NCBI GenBank assembly: GCA_039908535.1
Contig: JAMOAW010000042.1
Location: forward strand, 1 to 20,371
Length of the DNA stretch: 20,371 bases
Reading direction: 5' to 3'
Source of the DNA: JAMOAW01 sp039908535
GTDB lineage: Bacteria > Pseudomonadota > Magnetococcia > Magnetococcales > JADFZT01
The notes under the pieces were generated by a model, which saw only the letters and a program-made list of their open reading frames with translations, did not search any database and was not told where the DNA came from. This document shows, one piece after another, positions 14,452 to 20,371 of the stretch. Each line of letters starts with the position of its first letter. Position 1 is the stretch's first letter. The position numbers and the translations under genes are program-made.

Positions 14452-15651
14452 ATGGCAAATATAAAAATATCTGGATATGGTGCTGTTACGCCTCTAGGGG
14501 CCAACTCCAAAATATCTTTTAAAAATTTACTCATGGGTAAAGATGCGTTTAAACAATCAACGTTTCTTGATTTATCTGATGATTTTTTCTACCAAAAAAA
14601 AATCGCCGAAATTTCAGAACATATATTAGATCATCGGTTTGGAGACCATAATTGCTTTGCTACGGTACTTACAATGTTAGCCTTAAATGAAGCTTATGAG
14701 ATGGCTGGTTCCCCTAATCTCAGTGGGAGTAGAGTAGGCATCGCCATTAGTACATTGGAATCACAAGCTCTCGAAAATATCGTCAAAGCAATGGAAATAA
14801 AAGATGATCAGCAACTTAATCGCAGCCTACATTATGCCGATTCTCAATACTGTGTAACAACCATTCGTCGTCATACAGGAGCTCAAGGCCCATCCATTGT
14901 TTTGAGCAATGCGTGCGCATCTGGAAACCATGCCATTGCCGCTGGTTATGACATGATTGAAACTGGCGAGGTTGACATCGCTATTGTTGGAGGGGGATGC
15001 AAAATTTTTCAAAGTGCCGTCGTGGGATTTCATCAATTCACAGGCGTCTCTGGAGATACCTGCAGACCTTTTGATCGCAATCGATCCGGCACTATGTTGG
15101 GAGATGGGGCGGGGATATTGATTATCGAAAGTGCTGACCATGCCAAGAAAAGAGGGCATTGCCCTCGGATAGAGCTCCTCGGTTATGGGGTTAGTTGTGA
15201 CAGTTATGACATGATGGCACCCCATCCTGAAGGGCTTGGAATGGAGTTGGCCATGCGGAGATCGCTGACAATGGCCAACATATCTTCAAACCAAATTCAA
15301 TATATCAATGCCCATGGAACTGGAACAACTGTTAACGACAAACTTGAATCTATAAGTATCCACAGAGTCTTTGGAGAACAATATTTATCATTACCAATAA
15401 GCAGCACCAAATCCATGATCGGACACGCTCTGTATGCTGCTTCTGCCCTAGAAGCGGTCTGGTGTTGTCGCGTTTTAGACGAAAATATGATTCCACCTAC
15501 GGCAAATTTTCAAACAAAAGATGATGAATGCCCTATTGATTGTGTCCCAAACCAAGCCAGACATACAACTGTAGATTGTTGTATGAATAATTCTTTTGGA
15601 TTTGGTGGAACGAATGCCACCGTTATTTTTAGGAAGTGCCATGCGAGATAA
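14452..15651 (+). CDS. Beta-ketoacyl synthase (FabF/KAS II-like), catalytic subunit of a type II system
   Basis: A 399-residue thiolase-fold ketosynthase that condenses an acyl-thioester with malonyl-ACP. The full triad is visible: C155 in SNACASGNHA, H288 in NAHGTGTTVND and H325 in KSMIGHALYAAS, with the usual lysine K320. GFGGTNAT near the C-terminus is the last family motif. It is close to housekeeping FabF in length but diverged (about 410 is typical). The next gene overlaps its end and encodes a catalytically silent partner, the pattern of KS-alpha/CLF pairs in type II polyketide and aryl-polyene systems. This suggests secondary metabolism rather than core lipid synthesis. The ribosome-binding site is weak (CAGGCT). 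Confidence 0.92.
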   Translation: MANIKISGYGAVTPLGANSKISFKNLLMGKDAFKQSTFLDLSDDFFYQKKIAEISEHILDHRFGDHNCFATVLTMLALNEAYEMAGSPNLSGSRVGIAISTLESQALENIVKAMEIKDDQQLNRSLHYADSQYCVTTIRRHTGAQGPSIVLSNACASGNHAIAAGYDMIETGEVDIAIVGGGCKIFQSAVVGFHQFTGVSGDTCRPFDRNRSGTMLGDGAGILIIESADHAKKRGHCPRIELLGYGVSCDSYDMMAPHPEGLGMELAMRRSLTMANISSNQIQYINAHGTGTTVNDKLESISIHRVFGEQYLSLPISSTKSMIGHALYAASALEAVWCCRVLDENMIPPTANFQTKDDECPIDCVPNQARHTTVDCCMNNSFGFGGTNATVIFRKCHAR

Positions 15652-16621
15652 TCTCTACATCACCAAATATGCTTTAGTGGGACCTCAAGGAATTTGGCCT
15701 GATTTATCTTGTGAAGCATCAAAAAAATACACCATAACCGAAGCAGATAAACGATCTGTTGATTATGATCTAAGTAATTTTATTGGCAGCAAAGGGCTTA
15801 GATTTCATGATAAATCTTCAAAATTAGCCATGACCGCTGTGCGTATTTTGCTTGATAACCTGGACAATATAGACCGTTACACAATGGAAGATTTGAGCGT
15901 TGTCGTGGGATCAGATGGTGCCTTGACACTCCAATATCAAGTTGTTGCCGAGGCCTTAAACAATCCCAGGATGATGAATCCAAGATTATACCCCAACCGT
16001 GGATGCAATGTCATAGCAGGTCAAATAAGTTTAATGTTTGGTCTGCATGGTGAAAGTACAGTGGTTAGTTCCGGTTATAACAGTGGCGTTGATTCGCTCA
16101 TTTATGCTTCACGTAAATGTTTGATAAATAATACATTATCATATGTTGTGGCGGGTGGTGAATCCATCGGCAAGGCGCGTCATCTCCGAACATCCCTTCG
16201 ATCTTCCAAAGATGGCGATGAGGTCAAAGAAATTGAAGCAGGCTTTGCCTGTCTTGTGGAAAACCAATCCATCGGCAATCGTACCCACAATCCAAAGGAG
16301 TGGAACATTACGGCATTCCTTCAACGATCCATCCCAGGAAAGCACATAGAAACGGCAATTTCTGATTTTGCAGTCGATAACGGATTTTCTATGGAAGAAA
16401 TTCATCGTTGTATTTATGCGGTGGAAGGGTGTGGTTGGATACGCAATGGATCCGATATCAAGCCGATTCCATATGACATTTATGGAGGAACCATCCTGAC
16501 CGCTTTTTTTGAAAGCGTGTCAAAACCTTCCTCGAACGGGCAAACCATGCGTTGCATATTGGCCAACCTGGATAGACATGGCATGTTTAGTACGGTGTTA
16601 CTCATTAATCATCAAAATTGA
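15641..16621 (+). CDS. Ketosynthase-like protein without catalytic residues (chain-length-factor-like partner)
   Basis: A 326-residue thiolase-fold homologue. The segment STVVSSGYNSGVDSLIYASR aligns with the nucleophile region of the preceding ketosynthase, but the cysteine is Y146. The HGTGT region has no counterpart (EGCGWIRNG), and the GH of the last motif is YGGTIL. Condensation is therefore not expected; a heterodimer with the upstream KS, as in KS/CLF pairs, is the likely role. It is shorter than typical CLFs (about 400). The start at 15641 has AGGA 6 nt upstream and overlaps the KS end by 11 nt, implying coupled, perhaps equimolar, synthesis. An in-frame ATG at 15596 lies deep inside the KS gene and is unlikely. 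Confidence 0.78.
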   Translation: MRDNLYITKYALVGPQGIWPDLSCEASKKYTITEADKRSVDYDLSNFIGSKGLRFHDKSSKLAMTAVRILLDNLDNIDRYTMEDLSVVVGSDGALTLQYQVVAEALNNPRMMNPRLYPNRGCNVIAGQISLMFGLHGESTVVSSGYNSGVDSLIYASRKCLINNTLSYVVAGGESIGKARHLRTSLRSSKDGDEVKEIEAGFACLVENQSIGNRTHNPKEWNITAFLQRSIPGKHIETAISDFAVDNGFSMEEIHRCIYAVEGCGWIRNGSDIKPIPYDIYGGTILTAFFESVSKPSSNGQTMRCILANLDRHGMFSTVLLINHQN

Positions 16622-16673
16622 TGAACATCGTATAAGATGTATTTCCCTGTATTTAAATGATATGGAACAGAGA

Positions 16674-18188
16674 ATGGACAATAACATTTATCTTAAAAGA
16701 TGGAAAGAGATCATTGGCGAACGATCTTTTCTGGAAAGCACAACGACTCATTATACTTATGGAGAGTCTGCTGTGTTTATTCAACGTGCCACTTTTTTAT
16801 TCCATAAATGCCTCCCGCAACATCAAGAAGTTGTGCCAATAATTATGGGTAATACGCCTGAATTTGTCCTTACGGTTTTATCCTTGATGGCCTGTGGAAA
16901 AATTCCATACCCATTAGAAACCAATAACAAGTTAGCGGAATATCATGCCAAATTATCAGAATTATGCGTAGATATTATTATTTGTGACAAAGTAGGATCC
17001 CCTATTGCCGAACAGTTGGGGATATCTATACTGTTCTTGGATGAAATCATGAACAGTTTTATTTCTTCATCAAGCGATGGAAACGATCTACCTCTGGATG
17101 AGATTTCCTCTCATGCCAAATTAATTTGCGCCACATCTGGTAGTACGGAACGCCCAAAAAAAGTGGTACTTAGCTTGGGTCGTTTATTGCAGAATGCCCG
17201 CGCTCATGCCGATTCTATCGGTATTACAGATGAGGCGCGCATTTTAAGCTGTTTGCCATTTTATCATGGATTTACGCTGCTAACTCATATTTTTACTGTG
17301 ATATCAAGAGAATGTACATTTATTGCCGGTCATGACACATCTCCTAAGGGGATAAGCCGTTTAATAAAAAATTTTAATGTTTCATATACTTCTTTTGTTC
17401 CAGCACTTTTGGACACCATTGTACATAATTTTGAATATAAATTATTTGATTCTCCCAGCTTAAAATACGTTTCTATTGGATCTGCTCCTGTATCCCAAAA
17501 TCAGATACAGACCTATCAAGCATATTTTGTACATCAAAAATTATTTATTACTTATGGACAAACCGAAGCTGGACCAAGAATTTCTACTTTAGATGTGAAC
17601 AGTACCACCAAAGAATATTGGACGACTGTCGGCACACCTTTGGTCGGTGGAAAGGTTCGCATCAGTTCTCCCAATCAACAAGGCGTTGGGGAACTCCAAG
17701 TACAGGCAAAATGGCAATCTCTTGGTTACTATAATCAAGAAGAATTATCTAGTGAATTGTGGACCGATGACGGTTGGTTAAAAACGGGCGACTTAGCTGA
17801 ACTGACTGAAGATGGTTTTATACGCCTGAAAGGTCGTTCTAAACAGATCATCATCTCTGGTGGTGTCAATATCAGCCCAGCAGAGATTGAATCTTTGCTG
17901 AACTCAATGCCATTTGTTCATGCGTCGGTTGTCATTCCTGTACCAGATCGAAAACGTGGAGAGGTTCCGCATGCCTTTATTGTGTCTAGAGACAAAACTG
18001 TTACAGAAAAAGAAGTAATAAAAATTCTTAAAAAGGATCTTTCAATTCAAAAACTGCCACGAAGAATACATTTTATTAACGAGATAATCACCACCTGCAT
18101 TGGCAAACCGGATCGTAAGGCTATGATTGAGATGTTTTTAAAAAAAAATGAGAATCTAGAACATGATACCATTCGAGCAAAAGATTAA
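16674..18188 (+). CDS. AMP-forming acyl/aryl-CoA or ACP ligase (ANL superfamily)
   Basis: A 504-residue adenylating enzyme that would activate a carboxylic acid for loading on CoA or a carrier protein. Counting from ATG 16674, motifs are TSGSTERPKKV (154-164, P-loop with G-to-E and G-to-K changes from TSGSTGxPKGV), YGQTEAGP (294-301), KTGDLAELTEDGF (370-382), LKGRSKQIIISGG and the C-terminal catalytic lysine K478 in CIGKPDRK. The substrate cannot be read from the sequence. I prefer ATG 16674 (GGA 7 nt upstream); ATG 16662 is possible, and the frame is open back into the previous gene. It probably supplies the starter unit to the KS/CLF pair. No ACP gene is seen nearby. Confidence 0.88.
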   Translation: MDNNIYLKRWKEIIGERSFLESTTTHYTYGESAVFIQRATFLFHKCLPQHQEVVPIIMGNTPEFVLTVLSLMACGKIPYPLETNNKLAEYHAKLSELCVDIIICDKVGSPIAEQLGISILFLDEIMNSFISSSSDGNDLPLDEISSHAKLICATSGSTERPKKVVLSLGRLLQNARAHADSIGITDEARILSCLPFYHGFTLLTHIFTVISRECTFIAGHDTSPKGISRLIKNFNVSYTSFVPALLDTIVHNFEYKLFDSPSLKYVSIGSAPVSQNQIQTYQAYFVHQKLFITYGQTEAGPRISTLDVNSTTKEYWTTVGTPLVGGKVRISSPNQQGVGELQVQAKWQSLGYYNQEELSSELWTDDGWLKTGDLAELTEDGFIRLKGRSKQIIISGGVNISPAEIESLLNSMPFVHASVVIPVPDRKRGEVPHAFIVSRDKTVTEKEVIKILKKDLSIQKLPRRIHFINEIITTCIGKPDRKAMIEMFLKKNENLEHDTIRAKD

Positions 18189-18198
18189 AAGCAAAACC

Positions 18199-18234
18199 CT
18201 GGGGGATGAATCCCCCAGACCCCCTCTTTTTTTT
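18199..18234 (+). terminator. Intrinsic-terminator-like hairpin after the ligase gene
   Basis: CTGGGGGAT and ATCCCCCAG pair around a 2-nt centre (18199-18218). They are followed by ACCCCCTC and nine T. It lies 10 nt after the ligase stop. It is part of the repeat family, so it may be a repeat rather than a dedicated terminator, and readthrough to the next gene is likely if these form one operon. Confidence 0.45.
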
Positions 18235-18235
18235 A

Positions 18236-18440
18236 ATGATCAAAAGAAAAGGGTGGGGAGGATTGGGGGGCCAAGGTCTTACTTTTTGTTTTTCCGATAC
18301 AGTAAAAAAAAGGGGTCTGGGGGATTGCCCCCAGGGTTTTGTTTTTGAATTTGTTTTTGACTTTGTTTTTGCTTTTGAATTCGGTTTTGCTTTCTTCAAA
18401 TAGCAGGGGGGTTGGGGGATGCAATCCCCCAAGGTCTTGT
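18236..18440 (+). repeat. Related repeat segment followed by hairpin-bounded VNTR element, copy C
   Basis: Positions 18236-18300 are a G-rich segment ending in TTTTTCCGATACA, also seen in the flanking direct repeats. Element C then follows: hairpin CTGGGGG-ATTG-CCCCCAG at 18317-18334, a short tract of TTTTTGA/CTTTG units, the CGGTTTTGCTT junction, and the TTGGGGGAT/ATCCCCCAA hairpin at 18412-18432. The 297-nt gap between ligase and AroA-like genes consists almost wholly of repeats; no gene is credible there. Confidence 0.85.
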
Positions 18441-18500
18441 TTTTGATTTTTTTATCTGGACGGTTACAACGTATTTATATTCAATATGAAGGAAATATCC

Positions 18501-19826
18501 ATGTATCTTAAAATAACACCTAATGCGAAACCGACTGGTAAATTAAATGTTCCGTCTTCTAAGCCAGAAACGCAACGTGCCATATTTATTGCGTCATTAG
18601 CTCATGGGGTTTCATTGGTAAAAAATGATTTGCGTTGTGTGGAATCAGAAACCATGAAAGTCGCATGTCGTCATCTAGGGGCCAAAATCATTGAACATCC
18701 AAATCATCTTGAAATACATGGTATTGGCCATCGATTTAATCTTCAGTCACAAATCATTCATGCCAAAGGGTCTGGTCTAGTTTTTCGTATATTTACGGCT
18801 CTGGCCTCTTTTATCAACGGTCCCGTTATTATAACTGGCGACGCTACATTGCGCAACCGAGTTATGTCCCCATTATTTGACGGGTTACGTATGCTTGGGG
18901 CCTCTGTTGAATGCATTGCTGATGAGAACAAAGCTCCCGTGGTCAATTGGGGAAATACATTGACAGGTAGTTCATGTACTTTTCCTGGAAATATTAGTTC
19001 TCAATTTATAACCGCCATTCTTTTAATTGCCCCACTGGCGCGTAACCCTATAGAAATTCGGGTTGACGGCACAGTTTACTCTCAGTCATATATCCGTCAA
19101 ACCCTTGAAGCCATGCGGCACGCTGGAATATCTGTAGAATATACACAAGACCTTACTAGATTTTACGTACAACCTAGTGAATACCAGCCTGTTGATTCTT
19201 TCATCAATGGTGATTACACCTCTGCTTCTTACCTTCTCGCATGGGCTATGTTAAACAAGGGAACAACAATCCTGACCAATATGAGCGAAAATAGTCTCCA
19301 AGGTGAACGTGCGATTGTTTCTATAATACGTGCATTGGGTATTGATATTCAATTCGATGAAAATAAGCGTGAAATCATCGTGAATAACCCACATGATTCC
19401 ATTTTTGCAGACATTGAGTTCGATGCAAAAGATTCCCCTAATATTGTTCCAACACTTGCGGCCATTGGTTCATTTGTTCAAGGACGATTTCGTGTTGTCG
19501 GCGGTTCTATTACCCGTTTTCATAAAGCTCCTAGAATTGATGCCATGATTACCGAACTGACCAAACTTGGAGTCGATATCACTCCAATTTTTCACGAAAA
19601 TGTTTGCGATGGTTTTGAAATACATGGGGCACCAAGTTACGAAGGTGGGAAACACTTGTCCAGCTGGGGGGACCACCGGATTTTTATGTCTCTATATGTG
19701 GTCAGTCTCAAATGCCAAAAGTCTAATTTTGTGGATGGTTATCTTGACGTTGATTGTTCATTTCCAACGTTTTTCCAAGAGTTTGAGAAAGATAATTTGG
19801 AAAATTACCAAATGGCAAGTGCTTAA
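18501..19826 (+). CDS. EPSP-synthase-like (AroA-family) enolpyruvyl transferase homologue with altered active site
   Basis: A 441-residue protein. EPT-family features, counted from ATG 18501, include K21 in PSSKPETQRA (catalytic Lys22 of E. coli AroA), ITGDATLRNRVMSPL, GNISSQF (S166-S167-Q168), DSPNIVPTLA (D311) and GDHRIFMS (H392-R393). Authentic AroA transfers enolpyruvyl from PEP to shikimate-3-phosphate. Here the RxKExDR motif reads RFHKAPR, placing lysine (K342) at the Glu341 position. The CxxKTFP motif reads DCSFP, placing cysteine (C419) at Lys411. A changed acceptor or chemistry is therefore likely, and housekeeping aroA function is doubtful. The start at 18501 has AAGGA 7 nt upstream; ATG 18486 is less likely. 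Its place after the KS/CLF/ligase genes suggests a biosynthetic role. Confidence 0.82.
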   Translation: MYLKITPNAKPTGKLNVPSSKPETQRAIFIASLAHGVSLVKNDLRCVESETMKVACRHLGAKIIEHPNHLEIHGIGHRFNLQSQIIHAKGSGLVFRIFTALASFINGPVIITGDATLRNRVMSPLFDGLRMLGASVECIADENKAPVVNWGNTLTGSSCTFPGNISSQFITAILLIAPLARNPIEIRVDGTVYSQSYIRQTLEAMRHAGISVEYTQDLTRFYVQPSEYQPVDSFINGDYTSASYLLAWAMLNKGTTILTNMSENSLQGERAIVSIIRALGIDIQFDENKREIIVNNPHDSIFADIEFDAKDSPNIVPTLAAIGSFVQGRFRVVGGSITRFHKAPRIDAMITELTKLGVDITPIFHENVCDGFEIHGAPSYEGGKHLSSWGDHRIFMSLYVVSLKCQKSNFVDGYLDVDCSFPTFFQEFEKDNLENYQMASA

Positions 19827-19889
19827 CCACTTCTGCTACTTGTTTAAATGTAGTTTTTACCTTGGAAGCCTTGGACTTTTACGAAAAAA

Positions 19890-20042
19890 GTCAAAAGCAA
19901 TGCCCTGGGAGTTAAATCCACCACCCCCCTTTTTTTAAAAAAAGAATTGAAAAAAAGGGAGGGTGAAAAATTTGTGGGCGGTTCTCCGCCCACCACCCAA
20001 TATCTTGATTTTTATTTTTCCGATACATCCAGATTCACGGAG
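19890..20042 (+). repeat. Composite palindromic repeat after the AroA-like gene
   Basis: It begins with a decayed version of the segment after the ligase gene (CAAAAGCAATGCCCTGGGAG). A 15-bp imperfect inverted repeat of C/T against A/G runs follows (about 19922-19965), then a perfect GTGGGCGG-TTCT-CCGCCCAC hairpin (19974-19993), then the right copy of the 30-nt direct repeat (20002-20031). It may terminate the cluster transcript; no clear T-run follows the stems. Confidence 0.7.
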
Positions 20043-20130
20043 GGTAACCGTTCACCGAAGTAAAATTTTACGTTAATTGAAACTCAATGATTTATTTCTT
20101 TAGCGTAACCGTTGATATATTAATAAAAAA

Positions 20131-20371
20131 AAGGGGTCTGGGGGATTGCCCCCAGGGTTTTGTTTTTGACTTTGACTTTGCTTTTGACTTTGCTTTTGAC
20201 TTTGCTTTTGACTTTGCTTTTGACTTTGCTTTTGACTTTGCTTTTGACTTTACTTTTGACTTTGCTTTTGACTTTGCTTTTGACTTTGCTTTTGACTTTG
20301 CTTTTGAATTCGGTTTTGCTTTCTTCAAATAGCAGGGGGGTTGGGGGATGCAATCCCCCAAGGTCTTGTTT
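20131..20371 (+). repeat. Hairpin-bounded VNTR element, copy D, with about eleven 12-nt units
   Basis: The hairpin CTGGGGG-ATTG-CCCCCAG (20138-20155) is followed by about 11 near-identical 12-nt units CTTTTGACTTTG, one with a G-to-A change. Then come the CGGTTTTGCTTTCTTC junction shared with copy C and the TTGGGGGAT/ATCCCCCAA hairpin at 20341-20361. It runs to the window edge. Both strands give open frames of alternating residues (FAFD or KSKA types); these are artefacts of the 12-nt period. Positions 20043-20130 hold nothing recognisable. Confidence 0.88.

Noticed and set aside
18189..18485. A missing acyl carrier protein gene between the ligase and AroA-like genes
   Set aside because: The interval is almost entirely palindromic repeat; no frame contains a DSL-type phosphopantetheine site.
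20087..20361. Long open frames on both strands encoding alternating FAFD or KSKA residues
   Set aside because: They arise from the 12-nt period of element D, which leaves all frames open. The same frames start and end in the palindromic hairpins and appear around copy C as well.

Overview
The window looks like chromosomal DNA of a Gram-negative bacterium. It carries kdsA (a KDO/lipopolysaccharide gene) in the pyrG-kdsA arrangement common in Proteobacteria. The G/C-rich palindromic repeats with 12-bp inner tandem units, the HA-repeat protein and the MNT/HEPN pairs fit a magnetotactic Magnetococcales-like genome, but that placement is a weak inference from memory. Base composition, judged by eye, is patchy: the first MNT gene is G/C-rich, and the right-hand cluster is clearly A/T-rich.

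Layout. (1) Positions 1-2,900 are an accessory zone. It holds a broken transposase, a gene remnant with an in-frame stop, two tandem overlapping MNT-nucleotidyltransferase/HEPN toxin-antitoxin pairs, an IS200-type tnpA remnant and a broken IS1634-type transposase. Three copies of one CCCCCGGC-type hairpin sit at the breakpoints. (2) Positions 3,021-7,007 (minus) encode a 1328-residue protein that aligns end to end with large HA-repeat SF2 helicases. It has lost the recognisable catalytic motifs of both its nuclease-like and helicase parts and keeps ten HA repeats. (3) Positions 7,017-7,510 are gene-free and repeat-dense: two inverted copies of a hairpin-bounded element, an octamer array, a 42-bp triplicate and a strong G-quadruplex motif just after a stop codon. 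(4) Positions 7,511-13,948 (minus) form a housekeeping operon transcribed pyrG, kdsA, gcvT, gcvPA, gcvPB. gcvH is absent here. (5) Positions 14,452-19,826 (plus) form a compact biosynthetic-looking cluster: an active-looking ketosynthase, a translationally coupled ketosynthase-like partner without catalytic residues, an AMP-forming acyl/aryl ligase, and an EPSP-synthase-like protein with altered active-site positions. A 30-nt exact direct repeat brackets this whole cluster.

How the parts work together. Genes in (4) supply CTP and KDO-8-phosphate (CTP is also used by KdsB to activate KDO) and form most of the glycine cleavage system. Genes in (5) plausibly activate an acid, elongate it with a KS/CLF heterodimer and use an enolpyruvyl-transferase-like enzyme. 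No acyl carrier protein, ketoreductase or transporter is seen, so the cluster may continue to the right. I do not recognise the product. The strongest candidates for something undescribed are the pseudo-helicase and the direct-repeat-bracketed KS/CLF/ligase/AroA-like cassette.
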